Assembly (NCBI GenBank): GCA_030015575.1
Contig: JASDDO010000026.1
Location: forward strand, 68,721,433-68,785,432
Source: Agapanthus africanus
Taxonomy: Eukaryota > Streptophyta > Magnoliopsida > Asparagales > Amaryllidaceae
Length of the DNA stretch: 64,000 nucleotides
Direction: 5' to 3'
Within the stretch, counting starts at the first letter, position 1. Each line of letters begins with the position of its first letter. Both the position numbers and the translations under genes were made by a program. The notes beneath the pieces are model-generated. The model saw nothing but the letters and a program-made list of their open reading frames with translations, had not been told where the DNA came from and did no database searches. Positions 1 to 10,163 of the stretch are shown one piece after another.

Positions 1-773
1 TACGGTTATAACCGTTTCCTGATATCATGGTTTCGGTCAGTCTGTTAATCAATCTTATAATCAATACAATTTTACAAGATAACAATACAAACAAGACATC
101 GCGGGGTTTAAGGGGTAGATTGGTACGGAAGGTGTTAAAGGTGGCACGAGGCGGTCAGATTAATACACCTAACCTGAATCCCATTGCTGTTGTACCGTGG
201 CATAACGGTTCCTTGTACTATACGTGCCTTAGTCTTTGGCAAGTGAGACTCCCCTCGTATACACTGGCATTCTTCTGTACCAAGCTACAAACAACATCGT
301 TACATAACATTACAACAATAGTTTACACTTTAAAAATGTTTCTTTTTATTCTGTCTTCTCTACTTCCCTCTTACCTTTGGGACTTACCGAGCGATCTGTT
401 CGCTGACGACATTCTGTTATCTCTTCTTTGAATGTCGTCAGGTGACTTAGACCCGGCAGAAGTAGAGCCAACAGAAGAAGACTTGGAGCAATTTGCCGAA
501 GACCCAGCAGTATAATTTCATTATACACTTTGCTTTTCAGTACTTTCCTTTTCCTGTTATGCCACTGTTTAGGCATCTTTATTTCAGTTGTATTTTCCTT
601 TCCATGTATTGTACAAAGAATATTAATAAATAAAAGTTGCTGTTCTTTTATTTCTTGTCTCTTGTGTATTTATTTATATTGCTTGGATACGCTTAGCGTA
701 TGTACTTCTGAGTATATACGTAGCAGACCTCGTCGCGTCTCCTTCGCCGTACACTGGGAAGCGGGGCGTGACA
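1..773 (+). mobile_element. D1: 3' part of a D-family LTR
   Basis: The segment ends in ...GGGGCGTGACA at 773, and its last ~750 bp are collinear with 60570-61337 (D2), which ends the same way. Shared landmarks are the 'gatatcatggtttcgg' block, the 'cttaccgagcgat' block, an AATAAA cluster near 628 and the 'gatacgcttagcgta' palindrome near 690. The TGACA terminus and the AATAAA signals suggest the R-U5 end of a gypsy-type LTR on the plus strand. It runs directly into a C-type LTR at 774, so D1 probably inserted there; the first five flanking bases (gatga) are the predicted TSD. The 5' part lies outside the window. Confidence 0.7.
432..515 (+). CDS. Small acidic ORF in the D1 LTR (27 aa)
   Basis: This is a short ORF beginning MSSGDLDP and ending EDPAV, rich in Glu and Asp. 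The equivalent place in D2 (60971-61066) has a 31-aa ORF with the same acidic character, the same start context and the same stop region, although the two LTRs have diverged considerably. Just upstream is a pyrimidine-rich run ending in tcag, so the segment could instead be a 3' exon or the tail of a longer reading frame. No known domain is recognised. Function is unknown, and translation is not shown by the sequence. Confidence 0.25.
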   Translation: MSSGDLDPAEVEPTEEDLEQFAEDPAV

Positions 774-1704
774 GATGATATTCACATACTCATAGATTTC
801 CTGATATAGTTGACATTGATTATATTGATCATACCTCATATTTTTGATATGTTACTACCTGAGGTACTGACACGAGCACTTGGTATTACACATAGTATAG
901 ATATTTACCCTTGCCACCTTTTCGTGCTTCAAACTTATTCATTTGAGATTTATATGTATATATCTGATCGTATTGACCTAGGATTATGTCATGCATACGA
1001 TTTCTACTCTGCGATGTTTTCTACTCACGAGTTGGCAACTCACCCCCGTTGTGCCACAGTTCTTGCAGGTTTTGCTGTACAGGTTCCATTGCGGCTTTTC
1101 TGGCACACTGCTTACTTTCTGGGTGATTTGCTTTGGTAGGTGGATTCTTTTGCATCAGAACCACCATTGTATATGTATTATTCAGTTGTATCTAGAAATT
1201 CCATCAACCAAACTTGTATATTGTTTCAGACTTAGAAAACCAGTTATGTATTATTTCGACCTTAAAGTCGCGCGTTGTAGTATTATGGTTTTCATGCTGA
1301 TTTTGAGTTCTTTTTGAGTTTTGATCCTCACCCTTTGGCGTTGTATATTATATTGCTTGCGTGGTTGTGACCGTCGATTGACGAAGAGCTAGCTCTCTCT
1401 TGGGGATGCCTTTTATTATTGTGCATATATTATTCTTGTTGTACCCCGTTCGGGGCCTGTTTTTATAAAGGAAACTCTGCCGAAATTTTCAGAAAAGACT
1501 AGAGATTCTTAAAATACATATTCGGCTTACTTATTTAAAAACCTCACTTTTAAATATGTTTTCTTACTTCCTAAAAACTAGTTTCTTTATTTACTCCTTA
1601 AAATGGTTTTAGATTTCTGGGTTTTTGGCTTACTTGGATTAGATGAGGTCCTATAGACTTTTTATGATTCAAGGGCCAGTCACGTGCTCTTTCGGGTCGT
1701 GACA
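774..1704 (+). mobile_element. C': 3' end of a plus-strand C-family LTR
   Basis: This segment is the reverse complement of roughly 29096-30030, the terminal part of element C's 5' LTR. It ends exactly at the LTR terminus ...GGGTCGTGACA (1704). From 1705 the sequence resumes as a C LTR in the opposite orientation at the point equivalent to 30335. This is what insertion of a second, plus-strand C-family element into C's left LTR would give. The flanking gtact (1705-1709) is the predicted TSD. D1 interrupts C' at 773/774, and the rest of C' lies to the left of the window. Confidence 0.65.
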
Positions 1705-3001
1705 GTACTGCACCGAGTCCACCATGCACCCACAGACGGTTCTTCCTCCTCCTCGAATCGGGTGTATGATATCGCTCAAGAGCCAAGAAAACTCATGGTG
1801 GACATATCTAAATCATATCATGAGAAAACCGCAACTTTCATTTTAAAATGATAATCAGTTTATAAAATTCCTACGGTTTCTCCAAATCCAGAAATCTCAT
1901 GGATATCCGAAATCCCAATCTCAAGGGTAAATAACAATGAATTCTATATTATTGGGCTCCGGCAATCCGGACTAGCCCGTAATATTGCATGACAATGAAT
2001 ATATGAATGCATCTGATATCCAGCAAAGAATGCAATAATTAATTAGCATATGAAAATAATAACATATAGGGACTATCAGCTAGCAAGCTATGTCAATGAA
2101 ATAATGTTCTCTGAAGTGTACGTGGCATAGCAATTACCGATGAAAATGTGTGTGAGCCGGCAAGCAAGTGTACGTGGAGCATACGCATCATCGGTAATGG
2201 TGCTGGTGTCCTAACAACAGGTTTCATCATTACTCACGAAAGTACATATAGACATGCAATGCGAACAGCAAAATAAATGGCAAATGAATAGTAAATGCAG
2301 CAATAACGAATTATGCATTCCTATATACGAGTCATACAGTTTTTGGTATCTGAAATCGCACGAATCGTGGTGTTTAGAAAATAGGGGCTACGGTGTTTTT
2401 ATGAAATGTACGTCTTTTGAAATATCCGTAGCATCTCTTGGCATGTCTTTAAAATACTCACGATTCGTTAGTTTTTCAAATAGGTATGATTCGAGTGTAG
2501 TCTAACATTTACAAGTAAACTACAGGACTAAAGTAACATACTAGTCGAAAGGGTAAGGAAACCACCTAAATCTGAGTCGATATATATATAAATATAATAG
2601 TCGGTGATCCCGCCTCAATAGTATCACATATGATACGATATATAATATGACATCCTTGAGTCAAGAGTGCGGATCTATCATCAATATATAGCTCGTACGG
2701 TAAATCCATCGTACGGCATTCCAATCTGGGTACGGGTCGAATATCCCATTTGTCTCATCATTTATTTGGTATCCTTATCATCATATCATGAACTGGATAC
2801 TGATCTAAAGTCTAGTACATACTGATACCATCTACATATATATATGTGTGTGTATGAAAAAACATCGCCTAAAGACCCGCTATAACATCATGTCGTATCT
2901 CATAATACGAACCATATCACATCACCGATCTCGTGGCATCATGCATAATCTCATCGACTCATATCCAAGTACCATGTACTATCCTCATCGTCCATGTGTG
3001 T

Positions 3002-3041
<40 letters not shown>

Positions 3042-3105
3042 TCCCATACCTGTGTGTGTGTGTGTATACATATCCTCATATACACACAAGAAGTAAAAAG
3101 TATGT
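1705..3105 (-). mobile_element. Element C, 3' LTR, first visible block
   Basis: The block is collinear with 30335-31735 of C's other LTR, with moderate divergence. It contains the 'gggctccggcaatccggac' motif, a long TG microsatellite and many short AT runs. It is cut at 3105 by element B and resumes at 24386. An unbroken copy of the same junction (…aaagtatgcgaatg…) is present near 31728, which fixes the insertion site. The outer ~1.24 kb of this LTR is absent because C' begins at 1704. Confidence 0.8.
2995..3065. repeat. (TG)n microsatellite
   Basis: An almost pure TG run is broken by a short 'agtcccatacc' segment. The other C LTR has only a short TG stretch and a TA-rich version here (31640-31690), so the tract expanded after the two LTRs separated. 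ORFs across this tract are artefacts of the repeat. Confidence 0.9.
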
Positions 3106-3328
3106 TGTTCCCCTCCAAAAGACAGCGCAAGACTTAGACGTCTTGCCTGAAATTCGGGGCAGATACTATTTGGTTTTATCCGTCTACCTCTCCGAAGATG
3201 CCAAGTTGATTTATGGCACCGTGTATCGGAGGTTTAGACGAATGCGGCAGATGTAGCAGACTTCGTCAGATTCCCCCTCGTTTGTGGGGTTTTTAATTGT
3301 GGGGACGCTCTTCCCTGCAGGCGCAAGC
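3106..3328 (-). mobile_element. Element B 3' LTR, outer piece
   Basis: These are the terminal 223 bp of B's left LTR, matching 21791-22018 of the right LTR. It includes the conserved block near 3285-3310 with the complementary pair ccccctcg/gtgggg. It is cut at 3328 by element A, whose TSD caagc occupies 3324-3328. Confidence 0.85.
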
Positions 3329-4704
3329 TGATTCGTGTGGTTTAGCGTGCTTGCGCTTTCTAAAAGATAGATCAAAAATATTTCTAACCACAATCAAGAA
3401 CGGCGTCGCATGAAGCTAGCCGGTGAGTACGGGTCGGTCCACAGGGATGTTGTGTATCTCCGATTCGTTCTTACGAGTTAATTCCGAAGGGTGTTTGGAG
3501 TTGTTATTAAATCTAAAAATCTAATTATTCTATACTAATTATCTAGATCTACTCTTGCTAGGGTTATGTTTAGGGATGGTTTGGAAATGCAATTAAATCT
3601 CAACGCTTTCTATACCCGAATGAAGATCTGTGAGGAGTTATGGTAATTACCAATAAAGGGGATTAGATCCATTCGGGAAGGTGTTCCTTCCTCTAGGTTC
3701 TTGTCCTTCCTTTAGAGATCCTTACCCTAACCTCCATGGAAAACGCGTGCAACCGGTCCTTTACACTACGGTGTCATCGGTACCTCGAGGGGTAGGATGC
3801 CGTAGGGCGCGGTGTGCGCGCGTATGCATGGAGTCCTATTGTAAATATTTGGTGGGTAAGAAAGGGATGAGAGATCTCATTTCTCAAAATCCTTCCCCAA
3901 AGCTAAACCCTAAACAAGTTCCTAGGGCATGAAATTAAATCAACCTAGGGCAAAGAATTGAAATCTAAACTAGGGCGAGAAATTAAATCTACTTACAGAT
4001 GCATCCCTCCAATCATCCATGCAGGGTTGTCAGATCTGAATTTCTGAAAGGAAAAGAAACACCGATGCTCTTTAAAAGGATTTCTGAATTTTTATTAAAA
4101 GGAGGCATAAAGAAAATGTAATGTTTTGGGTTCCTATTTATAGAGAATAGGAAACCCTAGGTTACATCTTGAACCGCATGTCTAAAATTACAAATATACC
4201 CCCAGGAAATATTTCCATAGCCGACTCAACATTATGGTAAAATTTTATTTGAATGAACGCTTTATAAGGCCGCGGAACCGCGGCATTGGTGCACTTGGGT
4301 CGCGGTTCCGCGGCCCAATGGTGAGATCATTTGATGAATTTTCCTGGGCTTCTTTGGCTTCTTCTGGTCTTTTCATTTCTCCAGTTAGTTTTCCATTTGG
4401 GCTTCTACAGTGATTCCAGATCTTCAGTGAACACTTTGCAATGGATCTTTTAACCGTTTGCCCTGACAATTTGGATCTTGCGTTGCCTTATTGATTATGA
4501 ACTATTCTTCTTCTAGGCTTTACCGAGATCTTCCTATTTGTTGGTCAAAAATCCTTCTTTTGTATCGTCTTTTGTCTTTTTCACTGTATTCGCTCCCAGA
4601 ACCTGTAACCTGTAACATGTAGCAGACATGGGTCAAAAGCACCTGTTTTTATTCTTAAATGCATAAGAATGGGGAATACAAAATGCAATATTATGTTATG
4701 AACA
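3329..4704 (-). mobile_element. Element A 3' LTR
   Basis: This 1376-bp LTR is bounded by TG (3329) and CA (4704) in plus-strand reading. Its left part carries the conserved U5 block 'ctagccggtgagtacgggtcg', also present in the LTRs of F and S1. A minus-strand TATA box lies at 4133-4143, and the paired CCGCGG dyads lie at 4268-4316. It aligns with the 5' LTR only in blocks; much of U3 is hard to align by eye. Confidence 0.85.
4133..4143 (-). promoter_or_regulatory. TATA box of the A 3' LTR
   Basis: The minus strand reads CTATAAATAGG, a canonical plant TATA box in the expected U3/R position for this LTR family; compare the identical CTATAAATAG core of F at 32574. The other A LTR has only a weaker cttataaaa in the same position (about 9614). 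Confidence 0.6.
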
Positions 4705-4720
4705 AATACCCCCAAACTTA
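4705..4720 (-). other. Element A polypurine tract
   Basis: The minus strand reads aagataagtttgggggtatt directly before the 3' LTR. This is the usual Athila-type PPT, immediately adjacent to the LTR boundary as required for plus-strand priming. Confidence 0.8.
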
Positions 4721-6148
4721 TCTTTTGCTCGTCCTCGAGCAAACTTATTATTTTATTCTCAATAAAAATCTAACCTAACCGCACTTTCGCAGGGAAACGC
4801 GATTACACTGAGCACGTGCAACAAGCCGTTAAACCTCTAGGTGTCCATAGTAGGAGGAGTGTTGTCTCCTGAGGGTTTTCAGCGGATTACACCCACAAAA
4901 TCCTATCAATTTGGCCCATTAACTTTTGTTCTCCAATTAGGTTTTCTAACTAAGAATTCTATTATCATCGACCCGCAAATTATCCACCCATATTCTTCAC
5001 ACTTCCTCATTATTTAACTTAAGATTATATATGTTATGCAGACCTACTTAGCTTTCGGCATTTCTTAAGTTTTTCTTCTAGGGTTCCATCTCCACTCGGG
5101 AATTTTTATCACTCTATTAAAGATACAAGTTTTATTCTTCATCCCTTTCTCTCATCTAAATTCCAATTACATACCCCTACGTGTGTGTAAAGATCACCCG
5201 TACACTTGGAAATTCAAATCAAGCAATCATACTCTCGTCCGTTGTCCAAAGCACTTCTTAATTGGTGAATTTTTAATTGAATTTTGCTTACACATCCTTC
5301 ATGCGACCGTTAATACTTCTTGAGGTACCAATAACCGATTACAAGATATGTTTGCACATTAAAGCGTACTTCCTAGTCTTGTAACACCCAAGGCTTTTAG
5401 CAGTGACTCCCAAACCAGTTGGTCTAAGGCACTAGGTGATGAAGCACCCTCGCTAAATATTTTTCTATTCTTTACAGCCTTAAGTAATCACAAAATCCAG
5501 TGTCCGTTTTTTTTTTCTTTATTCACACTTTTTCTTTTATTTTCTTCGTACTAAGGACTTTAGACAAGAGCATTTCAAGGTCTCTTCTACTATTCTAAGT
5601 TTCAAGGTGCGTGATTGTGCAATTTGTAGGGTATACATTTTCAGAATCTAGACTTAAGCTAGGAATTATTTTTCAAACTTATACTCTAATAAGAACATCA
5701 ATAATCTTCCCTCATTTTGACTTAGCCCAAGAAGTGAACCCAAAATTTGCCTATTGCTAAATAAACTACAAGGCATATACTTTCTACCGTTAAACTTTAA
5801 GAAAGGTTATTTTTAGGGTTTTTAATTTACTAAATCTAAGATCTAGTTGTTCCTAGCCAGTTAACCTATTTGTCAAACTCAAGTCAATTAGCCAATATTG
5901 AATACAATAATTTTTATAATTTTTGAAATTTTTCAAATTTTTATGGGTTTTCAAATAAATATGCAAATGCAAAAATATATACAAATGAATGCGAAGGAAG
6001 AAGACGTACCGAGCATACCCCCAAACTTAAACTTGACAGTGTCCTCACTGTCATACTAAACCAAGAGGGTCAAAATGTCGGCACTCCCCTGTTTATTTAT
6101 TTACAATTTTTTTATTTTTTTATTTGTTTTGAATTTTTTTTTATTTTT
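4721..6148 (-). other. Element A 3' UTR, non-coding
   Basis: There is no credible ORF. The segment near 4780-4910 is the reverse complement of about 42230-42360 in F (the tag 'ctcctgagggttttcagcgg' is shared), so the two elements have homologous 3' UTRs. The stretch 4910-6000 is AT-rich with many poly-T runs. A conserved stem-loop and PPT-like motif lies at 6015-6050. Confidence 0.6.
6015..6050 (-). promoter_or_regulatory. Conserved stem-loop plus internal PPT-like motif in A
   Basis: On the minus strand the sequence has 7-bp arms (GACAGTG and its complement) around a 4-nt loop, then tttaagtttgggggta. The same arrangement occurs in F at 40937-40972. A further PPT-like run lies at about 6195-6207. 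Both elements thus carry extra copies of the PPT core upstream of the true PPT. The role is unknown; internal plus-strand priming or RNA structure are possibilities. Confidence 0.5.
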
Positions 6149-8140
6149 TTATAGAAAAAGAAAATAAAAAGATATATACATATATACAACAAGATTCCCC
6201 CCAAACTTAAGCTTGGCCTTACACAAGCCAAATGTTAGCACCAACCATTCAAAAATCTTATCATGGTAATGGTAGAGTTGGTGCAAGAATGGGATGGAAA
6301 GAAAAGAGATGAAAAGCACGCGAGACCGTGTGGAAAGAAGAATGGTAGAATATGGTCTCGGTGGGGGAGAAGAAAGACGGAAAGAAGAAAGAAGTGGAGT
6401 GCGATCTTGAGGGTGTAAATTGAGTGAATAAATTAGCGCAATTTGTGATGACCGATGTATTAAAAGCGATTGCGCTAACCTATCAACTCGTCGTGCAATG
6501 GGGTCAAATCCCTCAAAATTCGCAAGAAAACATGGGTACGCCGAACTTGGTTTAGTAGATGAAAGCGTAACGGTCACTTGTTCGGTCGGAACAATGGGAA
6601 AGACGAAAGGTAGTGAATTAGGGATATTATCTTTCTCACCGTAGTAAACTGTTTCGAACTTGAAAGATTCCATTAATGGTTCGAAACTACTATAATCAAC
6701 CGAGTCTGATGGCTCATCTGAAAATGTAAAGGACTCAAACTCGGGCGGTGAGTCATCAACATCGTCCGAAAAGGTGAAACACTTGTAGGTGTTATCGTCT
6801 GTGAGAATTGTGTCAGATTCAAAGAAAAAGGTTTCAAGCTCACAGTCTTCAAGCGGGGTCGGAACGATGGGAAGGAGGGAGGGTGATATAGCAGTCAAAG
6901 GTTTAGGAGGATGAATTGGAAAATCTGACACATCAAATAAAAATGATTCAACCTCAATATTATACTCAAGACTCTCCTCAATACTATCCTTAATATTTAA
7001 CTCATCCATGCCATTATCATCAAATTCAAGACGCATATTAGATTCGGGAGAAACCTTTAATAACTCGGGATGATGATTTGAACATAAAATCTCAATTAAA
7101 TCGACAGGTTCATCATCCGAAATATTCCCGGCGTCTATATCCTCAATCAAGTGAAAATCATTTTTCTTAGACACCTCATCAAAAGCATGGATATCTATCA
7201 ATTTAGGTTCTAGATGGGAGGTGTAAAGATCGAAAAGATTAGGTGCGGTTTCACTGGAAAGGGGTTCCTCACAATTTGGCGAATCAAACACTACAAAATC
7301 ACACAACTCGTTTTTATTTTCAACAGGTGAACTATTTAGGGCAATCGATGGAAAACAGGAGTTGTGGGCTTCAATTGGGTAAGGGTAGGTTTGATTTGAA
7401 AACCCTCTCTCATTCTCACTCTGTCCAACTGTCGCCTCATACATTGAAAAATTTGGAGCTAGCGGGACACTAGCTACCGGTTCACTCGGTTGCATAAGGG
7501 CGGCCATGGACTCTTCCACATTCCTCACCATTTTGTTTGTTGCAGCAATATAAGCCTCCAACGACTCTTCCAAACTAGACTTGGGTGGTGAGGGGGTTTC
7601 GGTAAAAGATTCAAAATTGGTTGGATATGTGAAACTCCCTAATGGCTGTGTAGAAACAGTGTCTAGTGAAGGTGGGAAAGTCGGGTATGACTGGTAGGAA
7701 GTGGGTGATTGGACAGGGGTAGGGTCAACATATGGATAAAAAGATGAATAGTCGTGTTGATCTCTAGAACTGGATGAGTGGAGAGGGGTGAAAGATCGAC
7801 TGCGAGATTGAGCAATATGCTCAGCAATGGACATCGGTCTAGGAGTTACGGCAGGACTTGAAAAAGTGGTGTCAACATACGGAGGTGGTAAAGGCTGACT
7901 TAGTTGACACAAAGTGGGTTGAAAAGTCAAACTATTTCTCCTAAACGCCTCTATTTGATCTTTCAACGAAATTTTTGGCAAGGAAGGATCGTCTTTAAAT
8001 TGACCGAACAAATTGACATACGACGCAAAATTAGGTTCGGGATACCAAAGTTTGGCTAATGATTTCTTATGTGGGGTACCCATGTTAGAAGAAGGGGAAA
8101 GAAGGAAAGTTGGTTGGAGCAAGGATCTATTTGAGGCCAA
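6149..8140 (-). CDS. 663-aa protein of element A, related to the Athila protease-RT linker
   Basis: This is an uninterrupted frame of 663 codons from MASNRSLLQP. It is rich in Ser, Pro, Asp and Glu, with no gag, zinc-knuckle, protease or RT motif. Residues about 430-497 (…CFTFSDD…PEFESFTF…ESFKFET…) clearly align with the region after protease in F (…CFTFLND…PEFESFEF…ESFEFET…, about 37550-37790). The C-terminal ~60 residues are hydrophobic and basic and run across a PPT-like motif, so the true end may be less conserved than the middle. The first Met at 8140 is taken as start; a second Met (MGTPHKK) is 20 residues in. The protein is the only coding capacity of A. An intact frame in a non-autonomous element suggests recent mobility or selection, but its function is unknown. 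Confidence 0.6.
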   Translation of the reverse strand: MASNRSLLQPTFLLSPSSNMGTPHKKSLAKLWYPEPNFASYVNLFGQFKDDPSLPKISLKDQIEAFRRNSLTFQPTLCQLSQPLPPPYVDTTFSSPAVTPRPMSIAEHIAQSRSRSFTPLHSSSSRDQHDYSSFYPYVDPTPVQSPTSYQSYPTFPPSLDTVSTQPLGSFTYPTNFESFTETPSPPKSSLEESLEAYIAATNKMVRNVEESMAALMQPSEPVASVPLAPNFSMYEATVGQSENERGFSNQTYPYPIEAHNSCFPSIALNSSPVENKNELCDFVVFDSPNCEEPLSSETAPNLFDLYTSHLEPKLIDIHAFDEVSKKNDFHLIEDIDAGNISDDEPVDLIEILCSNHHPELLKVSPESNMRLEFDDNGMDELNIKDSIEESLEYNIEVESFLFDVSDFPIHPPKPLTAISPSLLPIVPTPLEDCELETFFFESDTILTDDNTYKCFTFSDDVDDSPPEFESFTFSDEPSDSVDYSSFEPLMESFKFETVYYGEKDNIPNSLPFVFPIVPTEQVTVTLSSTKPSSAYPCFLANFEGFDPIARRVDRLAQSLLIHRSSQIALIYSLNLHPQDRTPLLSSFRLSSPPPRPYSTILLSTRSRVLFISFLSIPFLHQLYHYHDKIFEWLVLTFGLCKAKLKFGGNLVVYMYISFYFLFL

Positions 8141-8436
8141 AAATTTTGCAAGTTTCTAATAAAATTTGTCCTTTTTATTTTTATTCTTTTTCTCTTTATT
8201 TGGAAAAAATTTTGTTGCAAAAAGATTTTAGAGAAAAATTATGCAACAACAAAATATTACTTGCAATCAATTTAGTTCAAGTGGGGCCCAAAAATCCTGC
8301 ACAAAATTGTTATATGGAAGGCAATATATTTTATAGCTCACAGAATGTTGCAGGAATTTCTAGAAAATATATTTCAAAAATTACAAAGGAGGAACAGAGT
8401 AGCTTACAAAAAAAATTTCATAAGAAGATGCCACTA

Positions 8437-8590
8437 GATCGCCGCCCCTCCGCGGCAATAGAGCACTAACACCACGGTTCCGCGGCCCTCTGGACATAAC
8501 GGATCCCCAAAATTTTTTGTAAGCTCTGATTCGACTAGATGGCCGCGGTTCTGCGGCCTTAAGTGGGTTTTAGCCGCGGAATCGCGGCGA
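8437..8590. repeat. Four CCGCGG-type dyads in the A leader
   Basis: Two degenerate pairs of the GC-rich dyad occur near 8440/8472 and 8540/8572, each pair about 32 bp apart, in an otherwise AT-rich leader. Compare the pairs in the LTRs of A, F and S1 and in the copia leaders. Confidence 0.65.
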
Positions 8591-8854
8591 GATGGTGGAT
8601 TTAGATCTGCAGAAAATTTTCACTGTTCTGTTATTTAATTTCCCTTCTGTTTCGATATCCCGTTTTCCGTTTTTCTTTCTGGAAATTTCCAGATCCGAAT
8701 TTGTATATCCTGCAAAAATTCAAACAACAAAGTATCCCTTCCAAAAATAACAGATTATATATTTTTTATATTTTTTTTTTGGATTTTTAAGATTTTTATG
8801 ATTTTTTTAAAATTTTGATTAACCCGAAATTGCGAAAAGGAAATTTCTACGCCA

Positions 8855-8872
8855 TCCCCGGCAACGGTGCCA
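8855..8872 (-). other. Element A primer-binding site (tRNA-Asp type)
   Basis: The minus strand reads TGGCACCGTTGCCGGGGA, two bases inside the 5' LTR. It matches the 3' end of plant tRNA-Asp with one mismatch; F has the perfect version. Athila-lineage elements are known to use tRNA-Asp. Confidence 0.85.
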
Positions 8873-8874
8873 TT

Positions 8875-10163
8875 TGATTATATGTCCAAAAATACTTGTT
8901 AACCGCAATCAGAAACGGCGTCGCTTTGCAGCTAGCCGGTGAATACGGGTCGATCCACATAGATGTATAATTTTCTTAATGTGTTTTAACGAGTTGATTC
9001 CAAATGTTGTAGGATTGATTTATTAAATCTAAGAAACCTAGATCTATCGATAAACTAAATTAAGCTAAATTAATGTCTTGCTAGGGTTAGGCTTAGGGGA
9101 AGTTGGGAGATTAAAGGTTCCCTCACCGCTTTCAATGCCTTATTTTAGATCTAATAGATGTTATAGTAATTATCAATAAAGTGGATTAGAATCTTTTGGG
9201 AAGATGTTTCTTCCTCTAGATTCTTATCCTTCCTTTATCGATACTTACCCTAACCTCCATGGAAAACACACGCAACCGGGCCTTTACACTACGGTGTCAT
9301 CGTTACCTCAAGGGGTAGGATGCCGTAGGGCGCGGTGTGTGCGTGCATGCATGGAGTTCTAATTCTTAGGTGTGAATGGCATGAAAGGGGTGAGAGATCT
9401 CATCTCTCAAACCTTTCCCTAAGGCTAACCCTAACAAGCGAGGAGATTACTCGCTCATTAGGGGATTAAAAGACATTCTAATTAAAAGAGAATTAAAAGC
9501 GAAGAAATAAAATTAGCTTACTAATTTGATGGCTCCCTCCAAGCAATAATACAGAACAGATCTGAATTTGTTTATTGAAAAGAGGCATAGGGTTTTACAA
9601 TTTTCGATTACAATTTTATAAGTAAACAGGAGAATTTAGGGTTACGGGATTCGCACATGTGCAATTACAGATTTGCCCACGAAAAATCCAAACCCCCTCA
9701 CCGACACCAGAAAGATACACCGACACGGGCACTTAATGGCCGCGGAACCGCGGCGATAGGCCTTGGGCTGCGGTTCCGCGGCCCTTTGGTGAGCTCAGCT
9801 CACCAAACTTCATGAGCTGTATTCTGGTGTCTTTTCCTCTCTGTTTCTTCAGTACTTTTCTCTATTTGGGTTCTGGATCTTCTCTAGATTTTTCAGTGAA
9901 ATTTGTAGCTGTCTTTTAACTGTTTCTTTTAACATTTCGGACCCTTCATTGCCTTGTGAGTTTTTCTTCGTCTAGGCTTGAGTAAGACCCTTCTACTTGC
10001 TGGTCAAAAGTCACTTTTCTATATCAATTTCCATCTTTTTCACTGTATTTGCTCCAAAAACCTGTATCCTGTAATATGCAGCAGACATGCGTCAAAATCA
10101 CCTGTTTAGTTATAAAACGAATAAGAATTGGGGAATATGAAATGCGATATTATGATATGAACA
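8875..10163 (-). mobile_element. Element A 5' LTR
   Basis: This 1289-bp LTR runs from TG at 8875 to CA at 10163 and is flanked by TSD caagc. It shares the U5 end, the 'ggtgtcatcg…aggatgccgtagggcgcggtgt' block and the CCGCGG dyad pair (9738-9783) with the 3' LTR. It differs at very many positions and by several indels, and its TATA region is degenerate. Confidence 0.85.

Larger units (their letters stand above)
3329..10163 (-). mobile_element. Element A: Athila-derived non-autonomous LTR retrotransposon
   Basis: A is a complete element with TG...CA ends and a perfect 5-bp TSD caagc (3324-3328 and 10164-10168), inserted in B's 3' LTR. Uninterrupted copies of the site occur near 22011 and 56903. 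On the minus strand the order is 5' LTR (8875-10163), PBS for tRNA-Asp, leader, a 663-codon ORF, a 3' UTR and PPT, and the 3' LTR (3329-4704). The 3' UTR and R-U5 ends are clearly related to those of the Athila-like element F. There is no gag, protease, RT or integrase. The two LTRs differ strongly from each other, which is unexpected for such a deeply nested insertion. Confidence 0.9.

Noticed and set aside
27-431. 134-codon ORF in D1
   Set aside because: The frame is not open in D2 and the residues show no domain.
1704-1705. The abrupt switch of C LTR orientation as an inversion or deletion breakpoint
   Set aside because: The left part ends exactly at a C-family LTR terminus (…GTGACA), so insertion of a plus-strand C-family element is simpler.
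2848-3256. ORFs across the TG microsatellite
   Set aside because: Low-complexity Cys/Val repeats produced by the (TG)n tract, crossing an element boundary at 3106.
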